Part shown: positions 8,900 through 16,860 of the stretch, in pieces
Layout of the letters: the number at the start of each line of letters is the position of its first letter
Numbering within the stretch: position 1 is the stretch's first letter
Assembly: GCA_034432155.1 (NCBI GenBank)
Contig: DAOUCP010000024.1
Coordinates: forward strand, 1-54,525
Source of the DNA: DAOUCP01 sp034432155
GTDB taxonomy: Bacteria; Chloroflexota; Anaerolineae; Epilineales; Epilineaceae
Length of the DNA stretch: 54,525 nucleotides
Direction of reading: 5' to 3'
Program-made: the position numbers and the translations under genes
The notes under the pieces: model-generated
The model's input: only the letters and a program-made list of their open reading frames with translations
What the model was told of the DNA's origin: nothing
Databases searched by the model: none

Positions 8900-8908
8900 A
8901 GTATACCA
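8900..8908 (-). promoter_or_regulatory. Extended -10 promoter of the lactonase-isomerase/BtpA unit
   Basis: On the minus strand TGG-TATACT (8908-8900) forms an extended -10 element about 40 nt upstream of the ATG at 8859. No -35 box is visible. It is divergent from the element at 8933-8941. Confidence 0.45.
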
Positions 8909-8932
8909 CGCTGGCGGGGCTGGGCAGCGGCC

Positions 8933-8941
8933 TGCTAGAAT
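8933..8941 (+). promoter_or_regulatory. Extended -10 promoter of the zincin-folP unit, probably leaderless
   Basis: TGC-TAGAAT ends at 8941, exactly 6 nt before the ATG at 8948. Transcription would therefore start at or next to the start codon. No Shine-Dalgarno sequence precedes that ATG, which fits a leaderless mRNA. Confidence 0.45.
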
Positions 8942-8947
8942 GGGCCC

Positions 8948-9322
8948 ATGTGGCTGAGTCACGATCGTTTCTGCGACCTGGTGGCGAGCGCCCTCGAGGC
9001 GTTGCCCCCCGAGATCCAGAGCGCGCTGGACAACGTGGCGGTGGTGGTCGAGGACTGGCCGTCGCGCCGGCAGCTGCGCGCTGCTGGTTTGGCCGAGCGG
9101 CACGAGCTGCTGGGGCTTTACGAAGGCGTGCCGCAAACCGCTCGGACCGCCGACTACGGACTGGTGCTGCCCGACAGGATCACCCTGTTTCGGGGAGCCA
9201 TTCTGGCGGTCTGCGCCGACGAGGCAGGCGTCCGCGATCAGGTGCAGCAGACGGTGATCCACGAGCTGGCGCATCATTTCGGCATCGACGACGATCGGCT
9301 GGAGGAGCTGGATGCCTACTGA
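8948..9322 (+). CDS. Small zincin-like metallopeptidase (PF06262-type)
   Basis: A 124-residue cytoplasmic protein. HELAHHFGIDDDRL (His105, Glu106, His109, Asp115) fits HExxHxxGxxD, the zinc site of the minimal zincin family. Upstream blocks fit the family too: VVVEDWPSRRQL near residue 33 and LPDRITLFRGAIL near 75, which would form the edge strand and the first helix. These proteins have no known substrate. The stop overlaps the start of folP by 11 nt, so the two are translationally coupled. The ATG lacks a Shine-Dalgarno sequence and lies 6 nt after a -10 box. Confidence 0.85.
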   Translation: MWLSHDRFCDLVASALEALPPEIQSALDNVAVVVEDWPSRRQLRAAGLAERHELLGLYEGVPQTARTADYGLVLPDRITLFRGAILAVCADEAGVRDQVQQTVIHELAHHFGIDDDRLEELDAY

Positions 9323-10238
9323 TCTCTTGCCCAGTCAGCCTGTCCAGGCTCCGGCGGCGTTGGTGGTCCGCGGCCGACGGCTAGCGTGGGGTAGGCGCAC
9401 CTACGTGATGGGCATCCTGAATGTGACGCCGGACTCCTTCAGTGGCGACGGCCTGGCGGGGGACATGCGGTCGGCGGTGGCCCGGGGGGTGGCCATGGCG
9501 GCCGACGGAGCCGACATCCTGGACATCGGCGGCGAGTCGACTCGGCCCGGTGCCCAACCGGTGCCTGCTGCGGTGGAGATGGAACGGGTGCTGCCCGTGA
9601 TTCGGGCCCTGCGCCAGGAGACGGACGTCCCCATCTCGGTCGACACTTACAAGGCGACCGTGGCGGAGGCGGCGCTCGACGCCGGCGCCGACATGGTGAA
9701 CGACGTCTGGGGGCTGCGGCGGGATCGGCATCTGGCGGACGTGGTGGCTAGCCGCGGCGTGCCGGTGGTGCTGATGGATAACTGCTCCGATCAGCGGCTG
9801 GTGGCGATGCGCCCGGGCATCGGCGGTTACTATGAGCCGGAGGCGGGCGGCGACGTGGTGACGGAGGTGGTAAACCGGCTGCGAACGCTGGTGCAGGAGG
9901 CGCGAGCGGCCGGCATCGCGCCCGAGGCCATCATCGTCGATCCGGGGATCGGCTTTGGCAAGTCGCGGGATGCCAACTTGGCTCTCATCAACCGGCTGAC
10001 CGAGGTGCGTGCGCTAGGCTATCCCGTGCTCTGCGGGCCCTCGAGAAAGAGCTTCATCGGCCTGACTCTGGATGTTGGCCCCGCGGAGCGACTCGAGGGC
10101 ACCATGGCTGCGGTGGCGGTGGCGATTGCACGGGGCGCAGACATCGTGCGGGTGCATGACGTCGCGCCAGTGGTGCGGCTGGTGCGTATGACCGACGCCC
10201 TGGTGCGTCGCGCATCGGGCGGGCCGTCGGACGCCTAG
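9312..10238 (+). CDS. folP: Dihydropteroate synthase
   Basis: A 308-residue enzyme that condenses p-aminobenzoate with a pterin diphosphate in folate synthesis. The order of motifs is complete: MGILNVTPDSFSGDG (the pyrophosphate loop), DILDIGGESTRPGAQ, VPISVDTYKATVAEAALDAG, MVNDVWGLRRD, IIVDPGIGFGKS and PVLCGPSRKSFIG (the sulfonamide-site Ser-Arg-Lys region). The first 30 residues are an extension before the barrel. The ATG at 9312 overlaps the zincin gene by 11 nt. No other folate gene is in the window. Identification is secure. Confidence 0.95.
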   Translation: MPTDLLPSQPVQAPAALVVRGRRLAWGRRTYVMGILNVTPDSFSGDGLAGDMRSAVARGVAMAADGADILDIGGESTRPGAQPVPAAVEMERVLPVIRALRQETDVPISVDTYKATVAEAALDAGADMVNDVWGLRRDRHLADVVASRGVPVVLMDNCSDQRLVAMRPGIGGYYEPEAGGDVVTEVVNRLRTLVQEARAAGIAPEAIIVDPGIGFGKSRDANLALINRLTEVRALGYPVLCGPSRKSFIGLTLDVGPAERLEGTMAAVAVAIARGADIVRVHDVAPVVRLVRMTDALVRRASGGPSDA

Positions 10239-10297
10239 CGAACCCGGCGTGTCTCCTTCCAGACGACGGTGCGCTGGCGGTGTCGTGGTGTCCGACT

Positions 10298-10326
10298 TTG
10301 ACAGCCTCCCGACGCTGTGATATAAG
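10298..10326 (+). promoter_or_regulatory. Strong sigma-70-type promoter
   Basis: TTGACA (10298-10303), a 17-nt spacer, then TATAAG (10321-10326), preceded by TGA which also fits an extended -10. This is the best promoter match in the window. It drives the secreted protein at 10414, with a start expected near 10333. Confidence 0.75.
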
Positions 10327-10335
10327 CCGCAGTGG

Positions 10336-10360
10336 CAAGCTGCCCCGACTTGGCAGCTTG
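10336..10360 (+). promoter_or_regulatory. Perfect 9-bp inverted repeat in the 5' leader
   Basis: CAAGCTGCC (10336-10344) pairs perfectly with GGCAGCTTG (10352-10360) around a 7-nt loop. It begins only a few nt after the predicted transcription start, so it may be an operator or a hairpin that stabilises the 5' end of the mRNA. There is no U-run behind it, so it is not a typical terminator. Confidence 0.6.
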
Positions 10361-10413
10361 GTCAGACGTGTCAGGCGACAACTGCCCGAGCTCTTCTACG
10401 GAGGGGATGATCG

Positions 10414-11529
10414 ATGGCGAGACGAATGCTGGTGCTAGCGGGCGCGGTGGTGGCTCTCGGGATCTGCACGGCGGCGGCGGCGCCGACGGTGCGGACGCCG
10501 GACCTGCCGCGGGTGGTCGCGGGACTGGATCGGCCCGACTTCCTGGCGCGGCCACTCCCGGACTGGGTGATTCGCCGTGCCTGGACGATGCCGGCCTACC
10601 GGCCACCGGCGATGGCGGTGGCCCGCCCCTCCGCATACGACGTGCTCATCGACGATTTTGAGGCGCCACTCCTCGACCCGTTCCGCTGGATTCCATTCGA
10701 CGGCGATGGTGCCACCCACGGCGAGTACTACTGGGCCATGTCCCGCTGTCGGGCGTCCAAGGGTATGAAGAGCCTATGGGCCATCGGCGGCGGCAAGGAC
10801 GGTCAGAACCTGCAGTGTGGTGTCGTGTACCCTTCCGGTGTGGAGAGCCACGTTGTCCTAGTCCTGGACTTGACAGGCTGGAGCACGCCCCCGGACATTC
10901 TGAGCCTCACCTTCGACGCCTGGCTGAACACGCGCAGCGAGATGTCACCGGGCGGGGTGGTCGGGGACGGCTTGTTCGTGCGCTACACGCTGATTACCAG
11001 CGAAGGCGAGGAGCGCTCGATTGTGCTACAGAACCTGACCTCGCAGTTCCCGCCCGATTGGTGGAAGGAGATCACCATCGACTTGCGCAACGCATGCGAT
11101 GTGTACGATCCGACCATCTGCTATGACCTGGCGGGCAAGCGGGTGCTGATCGAGTTCCTGTTTGTGACCGCCGACGAACCAGGTGGCGAACTGACCGAGG
11201 GTGCGTACATCGACGAGGTGCACCTCAAGGCCAGCGTGCCGCCGGACGTAGTGGCCACGGCCACTCCCACTCCCTCGGAGGCTGTAACGCCGACCGTCAC
11301 CGTGACCACGACGGTGACGGTGACCACGACCGCGACGGTGCCGACGACAGAAACCGTTCCGGCGACGACCGAGGTACCAACCGAGACGCCGACGCCGACA
11401 GCCACGGAGCCGCCGCCGCTGGGCGTCTACCTGCCCATGCTGGCCGTCAACTTCGAGCTGGGACCGCTTCCCGAGGGCACCCTGCTTGAGGCTCCGCAGC
11501 GCAGTCGCAACCGCCAAATCGACCCGTAG
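10414..11529 (+). CDS. Secreted protein with Thr-rich linker and C-terminal YLP tail
   Basis: A 371-residue exported protein of unknown function. A signal peptide (residues 1 to about 23, ending AAAA) leads into a globular domain from about 70 to 280. That domain begins with VLIDDFEAPLLDPFRWIP and ends with the acidic strand GAYIDEVHLKASVP, a layout seen in galactose-binding-like or MAM-like jelly rolls. Residues 283-330 are a Thr/Pro/Val linker with exact DNA-level repeats. It is followed by GVYLPMLAVNFE, a short hydrophobic tail shared in form with other secreted proteins here. The ATG at 10414 has GGAGGGG 7 nt upstream. It is monocistronic, behind the strong promoter at 10298. Confidence 0.8.
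   Translation: MARRMLVLAGAVVALGICTAAAAPTVRTPDLPRVVAGLDRPDFLARPLPDWVIRRAWTMPAYRPPAMAVARPSAYDVLIDDFEAPLLDPFRWIPFDGDGATHGEYYWAMSRCRASKGMKSLWAIGGGKDGQNLQCGVVYPSGVESHVVLVLDLTGWSTPPDILSLTFDAWLNTRSEMSPGGVVGDGLFVRYTLITSEGEERSIVLQNLTSQFPPDWWKEITIDLRNACDVYDPTICYDLAGKRVLIEFLFVTADEPGGELTEGAYIDEVHLKASVPPDVVATATPTPSEAVTPTVTVTTTVTVTTTATVPTTETVPATTEVPTETPTPTATEPPPLGVYLPMLAVNFELGPLPEGTLLEAPQRSRNRQIDP
11302..11337 (+). repeat. 18-bp tandem repeat in the Thr/Val linker
   Basis: Two consecutive 18-bp units (11302-11319 and 11320-11337) differ at only two positions and encode VTTTVT and VTTTAT. Slippage in such repeats would change linker length in steps of six residues. Confidence 0.6.
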
Positions 11530-11551
11530 AACCGCGATCCGGGCGAATCCA

Positions 11552-12112
11552 TCACCGCCGGGACGCCAGCGACGCGATCAGGCGCTCGAGTTCATCAGGG
11601 CGGAGTGACTGGCCGGCGGCGGCGGGCATGGTGCTCTTGCCGCCCGCGGGAGCCGGGCTGGTGCCGGGCGCGAGATAGGCGTCTGGCTGGAGGATGCTCT
11701 CGCGGATGTACTGTGACGCCGATTCGGCCGCGCCCCGGTAGTCCGGAGAGCGAAGGCGCTCCTCGGCCGTCCTACCGATGTTCGTAAGATCGGGACCGGC
11801 AACGCCCGTCGCGGATGTGCCGGCGATGGTGTGACAGGCTGCGCAGACGGCTGGCAGCTCGACGGCCGGGGCGGTGACGGCCGTGCCAGAGGTACCGGCC
11901 ACGGGCTCGGCCGTCGCGAGGGCCTCCATGGTGGCCAAGAGTTCGACGCGCGATCGGGACCGGGCGGCGACCGAAGCATGGTACTGCGCCACCTTGGCCA
12001 GGAGCGACAGGAGCACAGCCAGCAGGAAGAGCAAGCCAAGCCAACAGAGGAAGCTGTACAGGCTGTGCCACCGTGACCAGGGGAAGTGGGGCCCGCTCGT
12101 CGGCTCGGACAT
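11552..12112 (-). CDS. Membrane-anchored mono-heme cytochrome c
   Basis: A 186-residue protein with one N-terminal membrane segment (about residues 20-42, FLCWLGLLFLLAVLLSLLAK) and an extracytoplasmic c-type heme domain. The heme site is CAACH (Cys90, Cys93, His94), and KSTMP supplies the likely axial Met162. The region between, with GPDLTNIGRTAEER and YIRESILQPDAYLAPG, is typical of small c-type domains fused to or partnered with terminal oxidases. No oxidase or cytochrome maturation gene is nearby. It lies 127 nt downstream of uvrB and converges with the secreted protein at 10414, with 22 nt between stops. Its redox partner is unknown. Confidence 0.85.
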   Translation of the reverse strand: MSEPTSGPHFPWSRWHSLYSFLCWLGLLFLLAVLLSLLAKVAQYHASVAARSRSRVELLATMEALATAEPVAGTSGTAVTAPAVELPAVCAACHTIAGTSATGVAGPDLTNIGRTAEERLRSPDYRGAAESASQYIRESILQPDAYLAPGTSPAPAGGKSTMPAAAGQSLRPDELERLIASLASRR

Positions 12113-12239
12113 CGACTTGACTCGCCGGTGCAGCGTCGAGGGGCCATCTTATAGGCGATCGTCGCCCCGGGTCAACGCGCGATCCTCCCAGGGCAGGGGT
12201 GGGCGCACCCAAGCCTGGCATGTGCACCGGCCAAGCCCT

Positions 12240-14270
12240 TCAGCGGCGGCGAACCCTCCGCTCCAAGAACTGCGACCACTCCGGACGGTCGTCGAGCAAG
12301 CGCTCAGTGGCGCGCAGCTCGGCAATCCGGTCGCGCAGCAGCGCGGCTCGCTCGAACTCCAAAGCCGCCGCCGCGCGCTTCATCTCCTGCTCGAGCTCGT
12401 GCACCAGCTGGGCCACTTCATGACGCGCCGGCGAAGCGGCCGAGGCATCGTACGCTGTGCCCACCTCAGCCACCTGGCGCAGGTGAGCGGTGAGGTCGCG
12501 AATGCCCTTCACGACGCTCTGGGGAACGATGCCGTGTTGCTCGTTGTAGGCGATCTGCTTGGCCCGGCGCCGATTCGTCTCGTCGACGGCAGTCTGCATG
12601 GCCTCGGTGACCTGGTCGGCGTACATGACGACGGTGCCGTCGACGTGGCGAGCAGCGCGACCCATGGTCTGGATAAGCGCCGACGCGGAGCGCAGGAAGC
12701 CTTGCTTATCGGCGTCCAGGATTGCCACCAGGCTCACCTCCGGGAGATCCAAGCCCTCGCGCAGCAGGTTGATCCCCACGACCACGTCGTAGACCCCGCA
12801 GCGCAAGTCGCGCAGGATGACCACGCGCTCCAGGGTCTCGACCTCGCTGTGCAGGTAGTGGACCTTGATTCCCAGCTCAGCCAAATACTCGGCGAGATCC
12901 TCGGCCATCCGCTTGGTGAGGGTTGTCACCAACACCCGCTGACCCAGGGCCACGCGCTCCCGAATGCGGGCCACCAGGTCATCGATCTGACCTTTGGTCG
13001 GCCGAATGATCACCTTCGGGTCCACTAGACCCGTCGGCCGGATGATCTGCTCCACGACCTGCGCCGAGTGCGCCAGCTCGTATGGGCCAGGCGTAGCCGA
13101 CAGGTAGATGACCTGGTACACCCGTTCGCGCCATTCCTCGAAGGTCAGCGGGCGGTTGTCCAAGGCCGACGGCAGACGGAATCCGTAGTCGACGAGCGTC
13201 TGCTTGCGCGATCGGTCGCCGTGGAACATGCCGCGGATCTGCGGCAGCGTCATGTGGCTTTCATCGACGATCATAAGGAAATCGTCGGGGAAATAGTCGA
13301 GCAGCGTCCAGGGTCGCTCGCCCGGCGCCCGGCCGCTCAGGTGTCGGGCGTAGTTCTCAATTCCGCTGCAGTAGCCGACGGACCTAAGCATCTCGAGGTC
13401 GTAGCGGGTTCGCTGCTCGAGCCGTTGCGCCTCCACCAGTCTGTCTTGGGCCCGCAGCTCGGCCAAGCGGGCCTCGAGCTCCTCCTCGATGGTCTCCAGC
13501 GCTCGCCCCAGCTTCTCGGCCGGCGTCATGAAGTGTCGCGCGGGATAGACGTCCAAGTTTGTGAGACGCTCCAGCACTTCGCCGGTCAAGGGGTCGATCC
13601 GCGTGATCCGTTCGATCTCGTCGCCGAAGAATTCGATGCGATAGGCAACCTCTTCGTACGCCGGCTGCAACTCGAGGGTATCGCCGCGCACACGAAACGT
13701 ACCGCGGCGGAGGTCATACTCGTTGCGCTCGTACTGGATCTCCACCAGTTGTCGCAATAGCTTAGTTCGATCGCGGCGTTCCCCTTGCTGAATGTGCACG
13801 GTGACGGCACCGTAGTCCTCCGGTGAACCGAGGCCATAGATACAGCTCACACTGGCCACGATGAGCACGTCGCGTCGCGAGAAGAGCGCACTTGTCGCCG
13901 CCAAACGAAGGCGGTCGATCTCGTCGTTGATTGTCGCATCCTTCTCGATATACAAGTCCTGGTGGGGAACGTATGCTTCCGGTTGGTAGTAATCATAGTA
14001 GGACACGAAGTATTCAACAGCGTTGTGTGGAAAGAACTCGCGAAACTCGCTGTAGAGCTGCGCCGCGAGGGTCTTGTTGTGGGCGATCACCAGGGTGGGC
14101 CGATTGGCGCGAGCGATCACGTTGCTCATGACGAAAGTCTTGCCGGTGCCGGTGGCGCCGAGCAACGTCTGTTCGCGGAAGCCGCGGTCCAGGCCGGCCG
14201 TCAGCAGGTCAACGGCAGCTTGCTGATCGCCGGCCGGTCCGAAAGGGCTGACGAGCGTGAAGTCGGGCAC
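12240..14270 (-). CDS. uvrB: Excinuclease ABC subunit B
   Basis: A 676-residue helicase-like subunit of nucleotide excision repair that receives damage from UvrA and recruits UvrC. Visible motifs are the N-terminal FTLVSPFGPAGDQQAAVDLL, Walker A GATGTGKT, the beta-hairpin region YFVSYYDYYQPEAYVP, DESHMTLPQIRGM, the domain 3 helicase motifs TTLTKRMAEDLAEYL and GINLLREGLDLPEVSL, and a C-terminal UVR motif (HELEQEMKRAAAALEFERAA). The start is GTG at 14270, one base after the stop of the FG-GAP protein gene. No clear Shine-Dalgarno sequence precedes it, so translation may depend on that upstream gene. uvrA is on the same strand about 7.4 kb away. Confidence 0.97.
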   Translation of the reverse strand: MPDFTLVSPFGPAGDQQAAVDLLTAGLDRGFREQTLLGATGTGKTFVMSNVIARANRPTLVIAHNKTLAAQLYSEFREFFPHNAVEYFVSYYDYYQPEAYVPHQDLYIEKDATINDEIDRLRLAATSALFSRRDVLIVASVSCIYGLGSPEDYGAVTVHIQQGERRDRTKLLRQLVEIQYERNEYDLRRGTFRVRGDTLELQPAYEEVAYRIEFFGDEIERITRIDPLTGEVLERLTNLDVYPARHFMTPAEKLGRALETIEEELEARLAELRAQDRLVEAQRLEQRTRYDLEMLRSVGYCSGIENYARHLSGRAPGERPWTLLDYFPDDFLMIVDESHMTLPQIRGMFHGDRSRKQTLVDYGFRLPSALDNRPLTFEEWRERVYQVIYLSATPGPYELAHSAQVVEQIIRPTGLVDPKVIIRPTKGQIDDLVARIRERVALGQRVLVTTLTKRMAEDLAEYLAELGIKVHYLHSEVETLERVVILRDLRCGVYDVVVGINLLREGLDLPEVSLVAILDADKQGFLRSASALIQTMGRAARHVDGTVVMYADQVTEAMQTAVDETNRRRAKQIAYNEQHGIVPQSVVKGIRDLTAHLRQVAEVGTAYDASAASPARHEVAQLVHELEQEMKRAAAALEFERAALLRDRIAELRATERLLDDRPEWSQFLERRVRRR

Positions 14271-14271
14271 G

Positions 14272-16104
14272 TCAACGTCGCTGGATGGCCAACGGTAGGA
14301 AGGCTGGCCCTCGGATCCACGGTGGGGTGGACGACGGGTGGACCGACGGCCGGGCGGTCACTGTGGCGGACGCCGTTGCCGTTCCCGTGGCGCTGCTCGG
14401 AGGGCGAGTGGTTGGTGCGGCAGTGAGCGTCGGCGCCTCCGTGGTCGTAGCCCTGGCGGTGGCGCTTGCGGTCGCCGTGGAGGTGGCTATGGCGCTGGGG
14501 GTGCCAGTCGGCTCGGCCGTCGGCACATCCGGGAGCAGGGGGCCGGCGACGCGGTAGACGGCACCCACCGAGCGGCGGCCGAGGGGAGCCGCGTCCGGGA
14601 AGCCGAGGTGCAGATCGTCCAGGCCGTCGCCACTGCTATCGGCCAGTGCCAGCGATATGCCGGCGTTCCCGGCGTACGCTTCGGGGCCTTGGAGGACGAG
14701 GTCGGGGACCAGATCGGCGCTGGAATCCGCTGCCTTGACCAGTGGACCACGGAAGCCGTAGACCCGTCCGGCGCTGCTTCGGCCTTGGGGTGAAGCCCAT
14801 GGTGCAGCGACCACCAGGTCTGTCTGGCGGTCGGCGTCCAGGTGACCGGTGGCCACGCTCCAACCGAGCCGACCTTCGGTGTCGCGACCCGACAGTCGCC
14901 ACACAGCGGCGGTGGCATCGCTGCGGCCCGGTGACAACGGTCCGGCCAGCAGCAGAACCTGGCCGCGCCGCCCGTCGGCACTCGGCGCACCGATGACCAG
15001 GTCCGGCTGGCCATCGCCTGTCAGATCGTCGATGGCCAGAGCCTGGCCGCTACAGGAGCGGACGCCCAGGTTGAGCGCCACGCCGATGAGCGCTCCTGGC
15101 TCGCCTTCCAGAGTCACCTCCCCCAGCTCCTTGGCCAAATCGGTGGTGCCACGTCGCCCACCCTGGTCCTGCCCAAAAAAGACGTGCACGGCGCCGGTGT
15201 CCATGATTTCGCCAGGGGCGGCATAGGCACCGCTGACCACCAGATCGGCAATGCCGTCGCCGCTCAGATCGCCCACGGCCAGCGCCGTTCCGAAGGTAGC
15301 TCGCACGCCGGGTCCCAAGAGCGTCCAATCAGCTGGCTGATTCGCCAGATACTGGACCCGACTGGCGATCGGCCCGTATCGAACATACACGCCGCCCGTC
15401 TGGGTGCGCCGCAGGGCAGCGGCGGCCACCAGATCGCGGCGACCGTCAGCGTTCAAATCGGCGACGGCAAGGGCGGTGCCGAGTTGCTCGGCCCCGGCCC
15501 GGTGGTCACCGACCAGGAGGCTGTCCGGAGGTCTGGTAGCCAGGTCCCGCTGACCACCTGCCTGGGCCTGCCCATGCACGATGTAGACAGCGCCGGCATT
15601 GGCCAGGGTGCGGTTCGGATCGGCGGGATCGGGCGGATCGGCCAGCAAAGAGCCAAGCACGATGTCTTCCCCTGGGCCGCCGCCGACATCGCCGAGGGCT
15701 ACCGCAGACCCCAGCCGCGGCTCCAGGCCCGGCCCAAGGAACGACCAGTCGGCGGCGCCAGCCGAGGCCAGGTCGCGGACCGCGGGCCAGCCTGGACCAC
15801 CGAGGATCACATAGGCTCGACCGGCATTGTTGCGACCCGGCGGACTTCCCAGATGGGCGCCGAGCAGGATGTCGGCGATGCCATCGCTGTTGACGTCCCC
15901 CGTTGCCAGATCGTTGCCTAGCTGATCCTTGTCCGGTGCTCCATAGATCACGTCTGCCAGCCCGGCCAGGCTCAAGTCGATCTCGCGCTGGCTCCAGGCG
16001 CGACCCGCAGGGCTGGCATCTGCCGCCGCGACGGCGAGGAGGGCTGCCGACAGGCCGAGCAGGACGAGGAAGAAGCGCACCGCTCGGGCCATGGGCTGCA
16101 TCAT
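14272..16104 (-). CDS. Secreted FG-GAP repeat (integrin-alpha-like) protein with C-terminal FLP tail
   Basis: A 610-residue exported protein. A signal peptide (VRFFLVLLGLSAALLAVAAA) precedes about seven FG-GAP blades, each with a calcium-loop core such as ATGDVNSDGIADILLGA, AVADLNADGRRDLVAA, AVGDLSGDGIADLVVS and AIDDLTGDGQPDLVIG. These DxNxDGxxD loops normally hold Ca2+. Residues from about 525 to 595 are a Thr/Ala/Pro linker, and the protein ends in PAFLPLAIQRR. The start is uncertain: ATG codons occur at 16104, 16101 and 16092, and none has a good Shine-Dalgarno sequence. The stop is one base from the uvrB start. A role in adhesion or surface structure is inferred, not shown. Confidence 0.85.
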   Translation of the reverse strand: MMQPMARAVRFFLVLLGLSAALLAVAAADASPAGRAWSQREIDLSLAGLADVIYGAPDKDQLGNDLATGDVNSDGIADILLGAHLGSPPGRNNAGRAYVILGGPGWPAVRDLASAGAADWSFLGPGLEPRLGSAVALGDVGGGPGEDIVLGSLLADPPDPADPNRTLANAGAVYIVHGQAQAGGQRDLATRPPDSLLVGDHRAGAEQLGTALAVADLNADGRRDLVAAAALRRTQTGGVYVRYGPIASRVQYLANQPADWTLLGPGVRATFGTALAVGDLSGDGIADLVVSGAYAAPGEIMDTGAVHVFFGQDQGGRRGTTDLAKELGEVTLEGEPGALIGVALNLGVRSCSGQALAIDDLTGDGQPDLVIGAPSADGRRGQVLLLAGPLSPGRSDATAAVWRLSGRDTEGRLGWSVATGHLDADRQTDLVVAAPWASPQGRSSAGRVYGFRGPLVKAADSSADLVPDLVLQGPEAYAGNAGISLALADSSGDGLDDLHLGFPDAAPLGRRSVGAVYRVAGPLLPDVPTAEPTGTPSAIATSTATASATARATTTEAPTLTAAPTTRPPSSATGTATASATVTARPSVHPSSTPPWIRGPAFLPLAIQRR

Positions 16105-16120
16105 AGCGGGCCGCGAGATC

Positions 16121-16129
16121 TGGTACAAT
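16121..16129 (+). promoter_or_regulatory. Extended -10 promoter of the DUF503 gene
   Basis: TGG-TACAAT with no recognisable -35 box. It would give a leader of about 80 nt before the ATG at 16216 and is divergent from the FG-GAP gene. Confidence 0.42.
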
Positions 16130-16215
16130 TGGCACCCAGTGAGGGGCAGAGGCTTGGGGCTGGCGCTTGGCGCAGCGTGGTCGATGCGCCAGCCGACCCA
16201 CGGGCGGGAAAGTCG

Positions 16216-16500
16216 ATGGTCATTGGCGTAGCGACGATCCGGCTGATCTTGCCAGAGATGGCCTCGATCAAGGACAAGCGGCGGGTGGTCAAGAGCATCG
16301 CCGAGCGAACGCGCGCCCGCTTCAACGTCGCGGTTGCCGAAGTCGATGATCTGGACAGCTGGACAGCCATCACCCTGGGGATCGCCTGCGTGTCCAACAA
16401 TGGTGCGCATGCCCATGAGATGCTCGAGAAAGCCGTCAGCTCGATCGCTGACGCTCGCCTGGATGCCGAGCTGGCTGACTACGCCATCACGCTGTACTGA
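16216..16500 (+). CDS. DUF503 (YlxP-like) protein
   Basis: A 94-residue protein of the DUF503/YlxP family. The N-terminal strand VIGVATIRLILPEMASIKDK, then RRVVKSIAERTRARFNVAVA and EVDDLDSWTAITLGIACVSN are the family core. In many bacteria the gene sits beside infB and rbfA, hinting at a translation or ribosome-related role, but the function is not established. Those neighbours are absent here. The ATG at 16216 is taken because family members begin at MVIG; the frame extends upstream without similarity. It is followed after 2 nt by a small membrane protein. Confidence 0.87.
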   Translation: MVIGVATIRLILPEMASIKDKRRVVKSIAERTRARFNVAVAEVDDLDSWTAITLGIACVSNNGAHAHEMLEKAVSSIADARLDAELADYAITLY

Positions 16501-16502
16501 AG

Positions 16503-16799
16503 ATGACCGCTTCCGTGCGCACGCCGTTGGCCGAACTGGCAGCCGTGGTGCTGCTGGTGGCGCTCTTTCTGGCCCTTGCTGTTGCCACCGTCGCTCTCTA
16601 CCTGCTGGCGCGGGGCCTGCGTAAGCTGACGAGCGGGTTCGAGGCACAGGCACCACGCGCCGTCGCCGCGGCGCGCCAGCTTGAGGTGGCGAGCCGCGAG
16701 TTGGCGCAGAGTGCCATCGAACCCCAGATCCGCCTGGCCAGCAGTATCGTTGGCCTCAGGGCGGGCTTGCGAACGCTGCTCCGCGGGCCACGTCGCTAG
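16503..16799 (+). CDS. Small single-pass membrane protein
   Basis: A 98-residue protein not assigned to a family. It has one long membrane segment (about residues 13-37, AAVVLLVALFLALAVATVAL) and then an amphipathic helix, roughly 40-90, rich in Ala, Arg and Gln. The layout resembles DUF948-type membrane proteins, but the match is by shape only. It starts 2 nt after the DUF503 gene and is probably cotranscribed. It converges with the NYN-domain gene, 61 nt between stops. Confidence 0.65.
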   Translation: MTASVRTPLAELAAVVLLVALFLALAVATVALYLLARGLRKLTSGFEAQAPRAVAAARQLEVASRELAQSAIEPQIRLASSIVGLRAGLRTLLRGPRR

Positions 16800-16860
16800 G
16801 CCCAGGATTCGCTGCCGGGCCCCTCCCAGTAGGCCGAATGACCTCTCGGCCAGGCGCGAG

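Noticed and set aside
15174..15181. A-run that could be the T-tract of a minus-strand terminator
   Set aside because: It lies inside the FG-GAP coding sequence (two Phe codons) and has no stem before it.
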